A model generated the notes under the pieces. It made no database searches, was not told the origin of the DNA, and saw nothing but the letters and a program-made list of their open reading frames with translations. The position numbers and the translations under genes were made by a program. Below are positions 20,703-28,154 of a DNA stretch of 64,000 nt, in pieces; position 1 is the stretch's first letter; the number at the start of each line of letters is the position of its first letter. Where the stretch lies: positions 6,266,823 to 6,330,822 of the forward strand of contig NZ_AP017422.1 in NCBI RefSeq assembly GCF_002355595.1. Direction: 5' to 3'. This DNA comes from Filimonas lacunae. GTDB lineage: Bacteria; Bacteroidota; Bacteroidia; Chitinophagales; Chitinophagaceae.

Positions 20703-21029
20703 TTACAGCAATTTCTCGTTGTTCTTATGGCGGTCTATATCCCGGATGTTTTTTTTCTCAAAATTCTTTTGCAAAGCCTCGGTAAGGTTAACGCCCGTTT
20801 GGTTGGCAAGGCAAAGCAATACCCATAATACATCGGCCATTTCATCGCCCAGGTCGCGGTCTTTATCAGACGCTTTAAAACTTTGTTCCCCATAGGTACG
20901 AACCATCAGGCGCGACAACTCCCCAACTTCTTCCATTAATATGCCAAGATTGGTTAGCTCGTTAAAATACCTGACTCCCACTGTTTTAATCCATTCGTCC
21001 ACACTCAGCTGGGCATTTTCTATTGTCAT
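20703..21029 (-). CDS. MazG-like nucleotide pyrophosphohydrolase
   Basis: A 108-residue all-alpha NTP pyrophosphatase of the MazG-like type, which hydrolyses (d)NTPs to monophosphates. The metal-binding pattern ExxE is seen as MEEVGE (Glu33/34 and Glu37), with a partner ExxD as GDEMADVLW (Glu63, Asp66). Substrate specificity, possibly damaged nucleotides, cannot be read. It begins 2 nt after dtd ends and precedes the YihY gene by 18 nt, pointing to tight co-expression with dtd. Confidence 0.88.
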   Translation of the reverse strand: MTIENAQLSVDEWIKTVGVRYFNELTNLGILMEEVGELSRLMVRTYGEQSFKASDKDRDLGDEMADVLWVLLCLANQTGVNLTEALQKNFEKKNIRDIDRHKNNEKLL

Positions 21030-21031
21030 TG

Positions 21032-21484
21032 TTATTCCTTGTTTTTTGTGTCTATTATAATAGTAACCGGGCCATCATTCAACAACTGCACTTTCATATC
21101 TGCCCCAAATATGCCGGTTTGTACTTTTTTACCCAGGTCGCTTTCTACCTGTTGTATCATTTGCTGATACAGGGGAATAGCAATATCGGGTTTACTGGCT
21201 TTAATATACGAAGGACGGTTGCCTTTTTTAGTGCTGGCATGCAAGGTAAACTGGCTCACCAGCAAAATATCGCCCCCCGCTTCCTTTACACTCACATTCA
21301 TTACCCCCGAATCGTCGTTGAAAATACGCAGGTTTACTATTTTACCACTTAACCACGCAACGTCTTCCGCAGTATCGGCGTCTTCTATTCCCACCAGCAC
21401 CAGCAATCCCTGCTGTATGCCCCCACTCACCTCTCCATTTACCGTTACAGAAGCTTCTGTAACCCGTTGTATTACCGCTCTCAT
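21032..21484 (-). CDS. dtd: D-aminoacyl-tRNA deacylase
   Basis: Hydrolyses D-amino acids from mischarged tRNAs. The start is placed at the ATG at 21484 because the family always begins MRAVIQRV; the longer frame upstream is spurious. That gives 150 residues, the normal length. The catalytic signature VSQFTLHA and the C-terminal cross-subunit GPVTIIID are both present. It lies just ahead of the MazG gene (2 nt) and diverges from arfB, whose start codon is only 24 bp away, so two translation quality-control genes share one tiny promoter region. Confidence 0.95.
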   Translation of the reverse strand: MRAVIQRVTEASVTVNGEVSGGIQQGLLVLVGIEDADTAEDVAWLSGKIVNLRIFNDDSGVMNVSVKEAGGDILLVSQFTLHASTKKGNRPSYIKASKPDIAIPLYQQMIQQVESDLGKKVQTGIFGADMKVQLLNDGPVTIIIDTKNKE

Positions 21485-21508
21485 CGTTTTTGTTTCTACC
21501 TTTATGCA

Positions 21509-21916
21509 ATGAAGATAAATATAACGCCGGAAATCGTTTTTCAAACGGCGCGTAGTGGAGGTAAAGGCGGGCAGAATGTGAACAAGGTGGAAACGATGGT
21601 AGAAGGACGCTGGCATATTGCCACCTCTGCTTTATTAACTGATGAACAAAAACACATTTTACAGGAGAAACTGGCTAACCGCATCACCTCTGATGGCCAT
21701 TTGCTGGTAAAAAGCCAGTCGAAGCGCACCCAGCTGGGCAATAAAGAAGAGGTGATCAACAAAATGAACCTGCTTGTTTTCCAGGCTTTACAAAAAAAGA
21801 AAACCCGTTTAGCTACCAAACCGGGCAAGGGGGCTGTAGAGAAAAGAATAGAAGGTAAAAAGCTGGATGGCCGCAAAAAAGAAGGCCGCCGCAAAGTAAA
21901 CCGGCATGATTATTAA
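21509..21916 (+). CDS. arfB: Peptidyl-tRNA hydrolase ArfB-type ribosome rescue factor
   Basis: Rescues stalled ribosomes by hydrolysing peptidyl-tRNA without a stop codon. From the ATG at 21509 it is 135 residues. The catalytic GGQ motif is at residues 20-22 in SGGKGGQNVNKVET. There is no codon-recognition domain, and the C-terminal tail is strongly basic (KGAVEKRIEGKKLDGRKKEGRR), the part that enters the empty mRNA channel in this family. It diverges from dtd with 24 bp between the start codons. The family call is secure. Confidence 0.95.
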   Translation: MKINITPEIVFQTARSGGKGGQNVNKVETMVEGRWHIATSALLTDEQKHILQEKLANRITSDGHLLVKSQSKRTQLGNKEEVINKMNLLVFQALQKKKTRLATKPGKGAVEKRIEGKKLDGRKKEGRRKVNRHDY

Positions 21917-21971
21917 CATATTGCTGCACGCAATGTGAAAACGCCATTACAGCGTGTACATGGCTTTACTG

Positions 21972-21979
21972 TATTTTTG
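21972..21979 (+). promoter_or_regulatory. Bacteroidota -7 box for the flippase gene
   Basis: TATTTTTG, exact TAnnTTTG, 19 nt before the TTG start at 21999. It supports that start over the ATG at 22032. Confidence 0.45.
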
Positions 21980-21998
21980 TTCCAAAACAACCAGGTAA

Positions 21999-23498
21999 TT
22001 GAGCAGTATTAAGAAATTAGCGAGTCAAACAATGTGGTATGGTGTAAGCTCCATCATTGCCCGTTTTCTAACCTATGCGCTTACTCCCTACCTTACCAGC
22101 AAACTCAGTACTGCTTTGTATGGCGATATGAGCCTGATTTATTCCGCCATTCCATTTTTAAATATTGTTTTTACCTACGGGCTGGAAACGGCTTTTTTCC
22201 GGTATGCCCAAAAAGAACAGCGTCCTAATGAGGTGTATAACACCCTTTTTATATCACTGTTAGGCAGTACACTTTTTCTTACAGTGTTATTATTGTCCTT
22301 TACACAGCCTATTGCACAGTTTTTACGCCTGGAAGCTCATCCGGAATATATTAAGTGGGGCATTTACATTGTGGCACTGGATACTATTGCCGCACTCCCT
22401 TTTGCCAAACTACGCCAAGAAGGACGACCCGTTAAATATGCCTTCATACGCATATTGAGTGTGGTGCTGAATATCATATTTGTTTATTTTTTCTTAAGCA
22501 TATGTCCTCAACTGGCTAAAAACCCGGCAGGATCACCTTTTCTGCTCTTGTATAATCCTAACATGGGCGTAGGTTACATTCTTCTGGGCAACGTTATTCA
22601 AAGTGCAGTAGCCATGTTGCTACTATACAAACAAATAAGTCAGCTGAAATTTTCTTTCAACGCCAAATTGTGGAAGGAAATAATGATATACACGCTTCCT
22701 TTGATAATAGTAGGATTTGGAGGTGTGATTAATGAAACATTTGACCGTATTATGCTGGGCTGGTGGGCTCCGGGTGGTGGAGAACTGGCAGCCAAAGAAC
22801 AAGTGGGCATTTACAGCGCCAACTATAAGCTGTCTATTCTCATCACTTTGTTTATACAGGCTTTTAAAATGGGGGCTGAACCCTTCTTTTTTAAACAGGC
22901 AGCAGAAGGTAATGCACAAAAAACCTATGCACGCGTGATGAAACTTTTTGTCATCATCATCTCCTTCATGTTCCTGTTTGTAGCATTGTACCTGGATATA
23001 TGGAAGCATTTTATCCGCAATAAAGCCATGTGGGCCGGGTTAGGTGTAGTGCCTATTTTATTGTTTGCCAACATGTTCCTGGGCATTTACTATAACCTTA
23101 GCATCTGGTATAAATTATCTAACCGTACCATGGCCGGGGCCTGGATTACTTTAATAGGTGCTGCCATTACCCTGCTCATCAATTTTATATTCATTCCTCA
23201 TTTCAGTTATAAAGCTTGTGCGTGGGCTACCTGCCTGTGTTATGGCTCTATGATGGTGATATCTTTTATATGGGGACAGAAAGAATATCCCGTACCCTAT
23301 GTATGGAAAAAGATGGTGGCTTATATGGTGATAGTGCTATTGTTGTTTTTCCTGCATAAAGGCATTACCTCCCTCATTCATTCTTCTGTATTCAGTTTCA
23401 TCCTGGCTACCTTGTTTTTAGGAGCTTATGGCTGGTTTTTACTACAGGTGGAAAAGAAAGAATTCCGCAAGCTACCGGTGATCGGAAAATTCGTGTAA
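21999..23498 (+). CDS. Polysaccharide flippase (Wzx/MATE-like family)
   Basis: A 499-residue membrane protein with about 12-14 transmembrane helices, of the MOP superfamily that flips lipid-linked oligosaccharides across the inner membrane. The N-terminal segment LASQTMWYGVSSIIARF, followed by LTPYLTSKLSTALYGDMSLIYS, is typical of the family. A TTG start at 21999 is preferred because the conserved N-terminal helix begins before the first ATG at 22032 and a -7 box lies just upstream. No glycosyltransferases are adjacent, so the polysaccharide it serves is unknown. Confidence 0.88.
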   Translation: MSSIKKLASQTMWYGVSSIIARFLTYALTPYLTSKLSTALYGDMSLIYSAIPFLNIVFTYGLETAFFRYAQKEQRPNEVYNTLFISLLGSTLFLTVLLLSFTQPIAQFLRLEAHPEYIKWGIYIVALDTIAALPFAKLRQEGRPVKYAFIRILSVVLNIIFVYFFLSICPQLAKNPAGSPFLLLYNPNMGVGYILLGNVIQSAVAMLLLYKQISQLKFSFNAKLWKEIMIYTLPLIIVGFGGVINETFDRIMLGWWAPGGGELAAKEQVGIYSANYKLSILITLFIQAFKMGAEPFFFKQAAEGNAQKTYARVMKLFVIIISFMFLFVALYLDIWKHFIRNKAMWAGLGVVPILLFANMFLGIYYNLSIWYKLSNRTMAGAWITLIGAAITLLINFIFIPHFSYKACAWATCLCYGSMMVISFIWGQKEYPVPYVWKKMVAYMVIVLLLFFLHKGITSLIHSSVFSFILATLFLGAYGWFLLQVEKKEFRKLPVIGKFV

Positions 23499-23591
23499 AA
23501 CACGCGTGGCATGCAATTTGAATTTCGCTACTAACAAATAGGTTTTACCTATATTCATGCCCTTAAAAGGGATAAATTAAACGAATAGCGG

Positions 23592-24788
23592 ATGAAAACT
23601 GTAGCCATATTAACGACGGGACTTTTTTTTGCCGGTGCAAGCACGTGTTTTGCTCAATTATCAGACACATTGAACGACAAACAACTCAAAGACAGGGTGT
23701 TGAGCGAAATTCAAATAAACTTTGACAAAAAGACCCGTACTATTGACTCCACCGTGTTTCGTTTAGATGAAAAAGTAGGCGACCTGGATAAGTCTATCAA
23801 AGAATCGAAAGACGCCAAGGAAAAAGCTGATAAACTGTTATTACGCGTACAGGCACTGGAAGACAAACAAAAAGCTATAGATCAGAATGAAATGAATATT
23901 TTCCAGGCCAACTACCAGTCGGCCCTGGTGAATCTGGTATCGATGGATCGCGAAATAAAGCCACTGATCCTGTTTAATTCCACTAAAGCATTTTTTGGCT
24001 CACTGGGCGAAGCCAGCAACCCGCTCAACTATCCCGGCTTCCAGGATTGGTATAAATCGTTCAATACTTACCTGCAAAGCAATAAAGACAAAAGCCCCAT
24101 GCTAAGCGTTACCAGCAGCCTGCTGAGCATTAGCAACAGCCTTACCAGCGCTGTGCCATTAACGGGCCCTATTACCAGCGCCCTGTTTAGCAGCATGACC
24201 AGCTATATTGACAATATTCCTAAAAAGCAAAAGGACCTGAAAGACCAGAGTGAGCAGATGATGGCCCTTACCATGAAGCTGAGCCAGTTTAATTATGATA
24301 AAGACCAGATTGAGCATGAGTGGGAAAACATTACCAAAGAACTGAACGATTTGCAAAGCAAATACGACAAGTCTATCAGCAATAATTTAAAAACCCTCAA
24401 TATTAGCACTACCGACTTTTCGGCCAACTTTACCAAAGAGAATGACGCAGAAAAAAGATACCTGTATTTAACAGAACTGCGTAAAAAGGCCGCTGAATTT
24501 GTGAGCAAGGAAAAAAATGAGAATCAGAAAGAATGGAAACAGCAAGTTTTTATTCCCATGAACGAAGTACAGGGTTTAAAACTTCGTTTTGGACAAATTA
24601 CATTTAGAATTAGTCAAAACATAGTGAAATACAGCGAGTTATTTGCCAAATACCGCGAAGACAAACAAATTGGCAGCCGTATAAAAGACCTGGAAGTGCG
24701 CTTAAAAGAGCTACAGGAAACCTTTGACAAAGCCTTTGATCCATTAGATTATATAAATTCTGCCAACAAAATGTATAAAGTAAATTAA
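23592..24788 (+). CDS. Exported coiled-coil protein, unknown function
   Basis: A 398-residue protein with a signal peptide (MKTVAILTTGLFFAGAS, cleavage near CFAQ). The mature part is largely helical and charged, with predicted coiled coils around residues 50-95 (DLDKSIKESKDAKEKADKLL) and again near residues 215-270 and 355-385. A middle, less charged stretch rich in Ser/Leu (SVTSSLLSISNSLTSAVPL) may pack as a helical bundle. No lipobox, barrel or enzyme motif was seen. It is likely periplasmic. It stands alone between the flippase gene and tRNA-Leu. I do not recognise the family. Confidence 0.65.
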   Translation: MKTVAILTTGLFFAGASTCFAQLSDTLNDKQLKDRVLSEIQINFDKKTRTIDSTVFRLDEKVGDLDKSIKESKDAKEKADKLLLRVQALEDKQKAIDQNEMNIFQANYQSALVNLVSMDREIKPLILFNSTKAFFGSLGEASNPLNYPGFQDWYKSFNTYLQSNKDKSPMLSVTSSLLSISNSLTSAVPLTGPITSALFSSMTSYIDNIPKKQKDLKDQSEQMMALTMKLSQFNYDKDQIEHEWENITKELNDLQSKYDKSISNNLKTLNISTTDFSANFTKENDAEKRYLYLTELRKKAAEFVSKEKNENQKEWKQQVFIPMNEVQGLKLRFGQITFRISQNIVKYSELFAKYREDKQIGSRIKDLEVRLKELQETFDKAFDPLDYINSANKMYKVN

Positions 24789-24795
24789 TTACCCC

Positions 24796-24803
24796 TACAT
24801 TTG
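24796..24803 (+). promoter_or_regulatory. Bacteroidota -7 box for tRNA-Leu
   Basis: TACATTTG, an exact TAnnTTTG match, 12 nt before the first base of the mature tRNA. It lies just after the stop codon of the preceding gene. Confidence 0.55.
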
Positions 24804-24815
24804 CACCCCGATAAT

Positions 24816-24897
24816 GCGGATGTGGCGAAATTGGTAGACGCATTAGACTTAGGATCTAACGCCGCGAGGCATGGGGGTTCGAGTCCCTCCATCCGCA
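24816..24897 (+). tRNA. tRNA-Leu (anticodon UAG)
   Basis: The cloverleaf can be drawn by hand. The acceptor stem GCGGATG pairs perfectly with CATCCGC. The D-arm contains AATTGGTAGA. The anticodon stem TTAGA/TCTAA encloses CTTAGGA, giving anticodon TAG (reads CUN leucine codons). A long variable arm GCC-GCGA-GGC marks a class II tRNA, and the T-arm contains GGTTCGAGTCC. The discriminator base is A, as for leucine, and the CCA end is not encoded. Confidence 0.95.
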
Positions 24898-24912
24898 CTA
24901 TTTTTTTGTGGG

Positions 24913-24970
24913 GTTGATAGTTGAGAAGTTGAAAGGTATCAACAAGTCAACCTTATAACTTTTCAACTTC
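24913..24970 (+). repeat. Overlapping inverted repeats in the tig leader
   Basis: Three GTTGA-type units are followed by three TCAAC-type units. Two hairpins can form but not together. One is GTTGATA (24913-24919) with TATCAAC (24937-24943). The other is GAAGTTGAAA (24925-24934) with TTTCAACTTC (24961-24970). The second ends 6 nt before the tig ATG. Confidence 0.65.
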
Positions 24971-24976
24971 AATTAA

Positions 24977-26338
24977 ATGGCAACAATTACGAGGGAAAAC
25001 ATTGGTCTTTTAACAGACAAGCTGACCGTGACCTTAGGCAAAGACGACTACTTTCCTGCGTTCGAGCAGAGCCTTAAAAAATACGCAAAAACCGTTAATA
25101 TACCTGGATTTCGTAAAGGCATGGTGCCATCCGGAGTTGTAAAGAAAATGTACGGTCAAAGCGTTTTTACCGAAGAAATCCTGAAAACTGTTGAAAAAGA
25201 GCTGAACGGCTACATGTCTAAAGAACAACTGGACATTTTTGCACAGCCTTTACCTTTAGATAGCGATGCACGCGCTTTGGATATGAACAACCTGAGCGAT
25301 TATGCTTTTGCTTTTGAAATTGGTTTGAAGCCTGATTTCACAGTAAACACCAACGCTATCAACGTTACCCGCTACAAAATCAACGTAACAGATGAAATGG
25401 TTAATGAAGAAATTAACCGTTTACAAATTCGCAATGGTAAAATGACCGATCCAGAGTCAGTTACCAGCGACGACCACGTTGTAAACGTTGACTTCAAAGA
25501 AACAGATGCCAGCGGCAATGTGATTGAAGGTGGTGTTACCAAATCCAACTCTTTACTGGTTAAATACTTTACAGAAGTTATCCGTAAGGAATTACAAGGC
25601 AAGAAGAAAGATGACGTGCTGAACATTCAGTTAAGCACTGCTTTTGAGCCTAAAGAAAGAGAGTGGGTGATCAGCGACTTAGGTTTAGACAAAGACAACG
25701 CTGCTGATACGGAAAAAACTTTCCAGTTAACCATCACCAAAGTGGGCTTAATTGAAAAAGCAGAATTGAACGAAGAATTCTTCAACACAGTATATGCTGG
25801 TCGTGAAATCAAAACAGAAGAAGCTTTCCGTAATGAAGTGAAATCTGAAATTGAGAAATACTACGCTCAGCAATCCAGCAACCAGGTTCATGATCAAATT
25901 TATCATCACCTGGTAGACCACACCAGTATGGAGTTTCCTGCGGGTTTCCTGAAGCGTTGGTTACAAAACGGTGGCGAAAAGCCTAAATCTGCTGAAGAAG
26001 CAGAAGCGGAATACCCCAACTTCACCAACCAGCTGAAATGGACTTTAGTAACCACTAAACTGGTAAACGAAAACAACATCACTGTTGACCCATCTGAAAT
26101 CAAAGAATTTGCAAAAGAGCAAATCAGAGGTTACATGGGCGGTCAGGATTTTGGTGAAGCGCCATGGATGGACGAGTATACCAACCGTATGCTGCAGGAC
26201 CAGAAGTTTGTAGAGAATACTTACTTCCAGCTGCAAACCACCAAACTGTTCCAGGCGCTGGAAACACAGGTGAAAGCGAAAGAAGAAGCCATCAGCGCAG
26301 AAGCTTTTGCAGAGAAGCTGCACAATCACCACCACTAG
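24977..26338 (+). CDS. tig: Trigger factor chaperone
   Basis: A ribosome-bound chaperone that meets nascent chains at the exit tunnel. It has 453 residues. The ribosome-binding signature PGFRKGMVP is at residues 43-51. The middle region, where E. coli trigger factor has an FKBP-type prolyl isomerase domain, here reads LLVKYFTEVIRKELQGKKKDD and lacks the usual GxxIPGFED pattern, so isomerase activity is doubtful. The C-terminal chaperone arms follow, and the chain ends in three histidines. It precedes the clpP-clpP-clpX genes, the classical tig-clp order. Confidence 0.93.
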   Translation: MATITRENIGLLTDKLTVTLGKDDYFPAFEQSLKKYAKTVNIPGFRKGMVPSGVVKKMYGQSVFTEEILKTVEKELNGYMSKEQLDIFAQPLPLDSDARALDMNNLSDYAFAFEIGLKPDFTVNTNAINVTRYKINVTDEMVNEEINRLQIRNGKMTDPESVTSDDHVVNVDFKETDASGNVIEGGVTKSNSLLVKYFTEVIRKELQGKKKDDVLNIQLSTAFEPKEREWVISDLGLDKDNAADTEKTFQLTITKVGLIEKAELNEEFFNTVYAGREIKTEEAFRNEVKSEIEKYYAQQSSNQVHDQIYHHLVDHTSMEFPAGFLKRWLQNGGEKPKSAEEAEAEYPNFTNQLKWTLVTTKLVNENNITVDPSEIKEFAKEQIRGYMGGQDFGEAPWMDEYTNRMLQDQKFVENTYFQLQTTKLFQALETQVKAKEEAISAEAFAEKLHNHHH

Positions 26339-26366
26339 TAGTTAAAAGTTCTTCTACTATATTGAA

Positions 26367-26402
26367 TTAAAATCCCGCCCCTGTGCGGGATTTTAATTTT
26401 TT
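26367..26402 (+). terminator. Terminator after tig
   Basis: A perfect 12-bp stem, TTAAAATCCCGC (26367-26378) with GCGGGATTTTAA (26385-26396), followed by a T-run, 28 nt after the tig stop codon. Confidence 0.85.
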
Positions 26403-26429
26403 ACCTACCTTTTGACCAAATTAGTACCT

Positions 26430-26600
26430 ATGCAAGAATTAATAGACCGGCTGAAGGCCCTGGGGCTCAGTGATGAGCAGGCACTAAAATCGATTGAAGT
26501 GATGAAAGACTTTGCCAAAGAAAAATTCCCTTTTTTTGCCGGTGCTATTAATAAGGTATTTGAAAAATACAGTCCCAAGGAAGATGATTTTATGCCATAA
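26430..26600 (+). CDS. Small helical protein, unknown function
   Basis: A 56-residue protein from the ATG at 26430. An in-frame TTG at 26412 would add six residues. It reads as two or three amphipathic helices (LIDRLKALGLSDEQALKSIEVMK) and a short acidic tail. There is no signal peptide or membrane segment. It lies between the tig terminator and clpP1 on the same strand. The sequence DEQALKSIEVMKDFAKEKFP is coherent for a folded small protein, but I do not recognise the family. Its position suggests, but does not show, a link to Clp function. Confidence 0.6.
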   Translation: MQELIDRLKALGLSDEQALKSIEVMKDFAKEKFPFFAGAINKVFEKYSPKEDDFMP

Positions 26601-26705
26601 CCCCCGGTTATAAAACTGACGTTGTGTCGCATTACTCTATTTGCATAATATTTGGAAGAAATAACCCACAGGAATTAAGATTCTACACATTCAAAACAAC
26701 ATACT

Positions 26706-27395
26706 ATGGATTTTGGAAAGGAATTCGAGAAATATGCTGTGAAGCACCGCGGTATTAGCAGTGCCACCCTGCATAACTACAAGCATCAGGATATAACCAA
26801 CCTTACTCCCTATATTATAGAAGAAAGGCCGCTGAATGTAGCCAGCATGGATGTATTCAGCCGTTTGATGATGGACAGGATTATATTTATGGGCGAGCCG
26901 GTGAATGATTATGTTGCCAACATTGTTACTGCGCAGCTGTTGTTTTTAGACAGCACTGACCGTACCCGCGACATTCAGATGTATATCAACAGCCCAGGTG
27001 GTAGCGTATACGCTGGTTTAGGCATTTACGATACCATGCAGTTTGTAAGCCCCGATGTAGCTACTATTTGTACCGGTATGGCTGCCAGTATGGCTGCTAT
27101 ATTAATGTCTGCCGGCGTTCCTGGCAAACGTAGCGCTTTAAAGCATGCCCGCATCATGGTACACCAACCTAGCGGCTCTATTGGAGGTCAGGCTTCTGAT
27201 ATCCAGATCACTGCCCGTGAAATCAGGAAAATAAGAGTAGAACTGGACGAAATTCTGGCCCAGCACACTGGCAAAACCGTAGAAGCTATTGCCGCAGATC
27301 GCGACCGTGACTTCTGGATGTCGGCCCAGGAAGCCAAAGAATATGGCCTGGTAGATGAGGTGTTGTTGACCAACCCACGTAAAGAAAGAAAATAA
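26706..27395 (+). CDS. clpP: ATP-dependent Clp protease proteolytic subunit, first paralogue
   Basis: A serine protease subunit that forms the ClpP barrel. It has 229 residues with an N-terminal extension of about 35 residues compared with the second copy's core. The catalytic triad is visible: Ser128 in GMAASMAA, His153 in MVHQPSG, and Asp202 in DRDFWM. The sequence YINSPGGSVYAGLGIYDTM is typical of the family. It is followed after 34 nt by a second clpP and then clpX. Whether the two form mixed rings is unknown. Confidence 0.95.
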   Translation: MDFGKEFEKYAVKHRGISSATLHNYKHQDITNLTPYIIEERPLNVASMDVFSRLMMDRIIFMGEPVNDYVANIVTAQLLFLDSTDRTRDIQMYINSPGGSVYAGLGIYDTMQFVSPDVATICTGMAASMAAILMSAGVPGKRSALKHARIMVHQPSGSIGGQASDIQITAREIRKIRVELDEILAQHTGKTVEAIAADRDRDFWMSAQEAKEYGLVDEVLLTNPRKERK

Positions 27396-27429
27396 TTGAT
27401 TTTACAGACCTGTTAAAAGTTAGTCAGAT

Positions 27430-28062
27430 ATGATACATGCTAAATATATCAATCCGTTTTTATCTGAAGATGAGGAAGAAAGCCCCAAAGAGGAAAAAGC
27501 GGAACCTATGTCGCCCTTATTAATGAAAAAAATGGAAAAGTTGTTCCTGGAAAAAAGGGCAATATATCTGTGGGGTGGCGTAGAAGACAAATCAGCTAAA
27601 GACATTGTAAGCAAACTGTTACTGCTGGATGCTGATAAGCCTGGTAAAGAAATTAAACTGTATATCAACAGCCCGGGTGGTGTAGTAACCAGCGGTATGG
27701 TTATTTACGATACCATTAAAATGATTCAGTCGCCTGTTAGCACCATCTGTATGGGATTAGCTGCCAGCATGGGTTCTATCCTGTTAAGCGTAGGTACCAA
27801 GGGCAAACGCTTTATTTACCCGCACGGCGAGGTAATGATTCACCAGCCCAGCTTAGGCGGTTATTTCCAGGCTACTTCGGCAGATATCGAAATTCACGCC
27901 ATTCAGATGGAAAAAACCAAGTTACTGGGTGCGCAAATACTGGCGGAAAACTGTGGTAAATCAGTAGAGCAGATTTTGAAGGATTTTGACCGTGATTACT
28001 GGATGGATGCCAAAGAAGCAGTGGCTTACGGCATTGTAGATGGTATATTGGACAAAATTTAA
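27430..28062 (+). CDS. clpP: ATP-dependent Clp protease proteolytic subunit, second paralogue
   Basis: A 210-residue ClpP paralogue. The triad is intact: Ser113 in GLAASMGS, His138 in MIHQPSLGG, and Asp189 in DRDYWM. The N-terminus (PFLSEDEEESPKEEKAEPMS) is acidic and unlike that of the first copy. The body is clearly diverged, so this is an old duplication rather than a recent one. It lies 34 nt after the first clpP and 92 nt before clpX, with a hairpin in the second gap. Confidence 0.95.
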   Translation: MIHAKYINPFLSEDEEESPKEEKAEPMSPLLMKKMEKLFLEKRAIYLWGGVEDKSAKDIVSKLLLLDADKPGKEIKLYINSPGGVVTSGMVIYDTIKMIQSPVSTICMGLAASMGSILLSVGTKGKRFIYPHGEVMIHQPSLGGYFQATSADIEIHAIQMEKTKLLGAQILAENCGKSVEQILKDFDRDYWMDAKEAVAYGIVDGILDKI

Positions 28063-28089
28063 TCATACGTTCTCTTAAATTTTGCTATT

Positions 28090-28114
28090 AAAACCGCTGC
28101 CGGTCAGCGGTTTT
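28090..28114 (+). terminator. Hairpin between clpP and clpX
   Basis: A 10-bp perfect stem, AAAACCGCTG (28090-28099) with CAGCGGTTTT (28105-28114), ends in four Ts and is followed 3 nt later by a -7 box. It probably terminates or attenuates the clpP transcript. Confidence 0.65.
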
Positions 28115-28116
28115 AG

Positions 28117-28124
28117 TATTTTTG
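28117..28124 (+). promoter_or_regulatory. Bacteroidota -7 box for clpX
   Basis: TATTTTTG, exact TAnnTTTG, 30 nt before the clpX ATG and directly after the hairpin. clpX can therefore be transcribed apart from the clpP pair. Confidence 0.5.
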
Positions 28125-28154
28125 CAGAACAGGCATTTTAGAACATATTGTATT

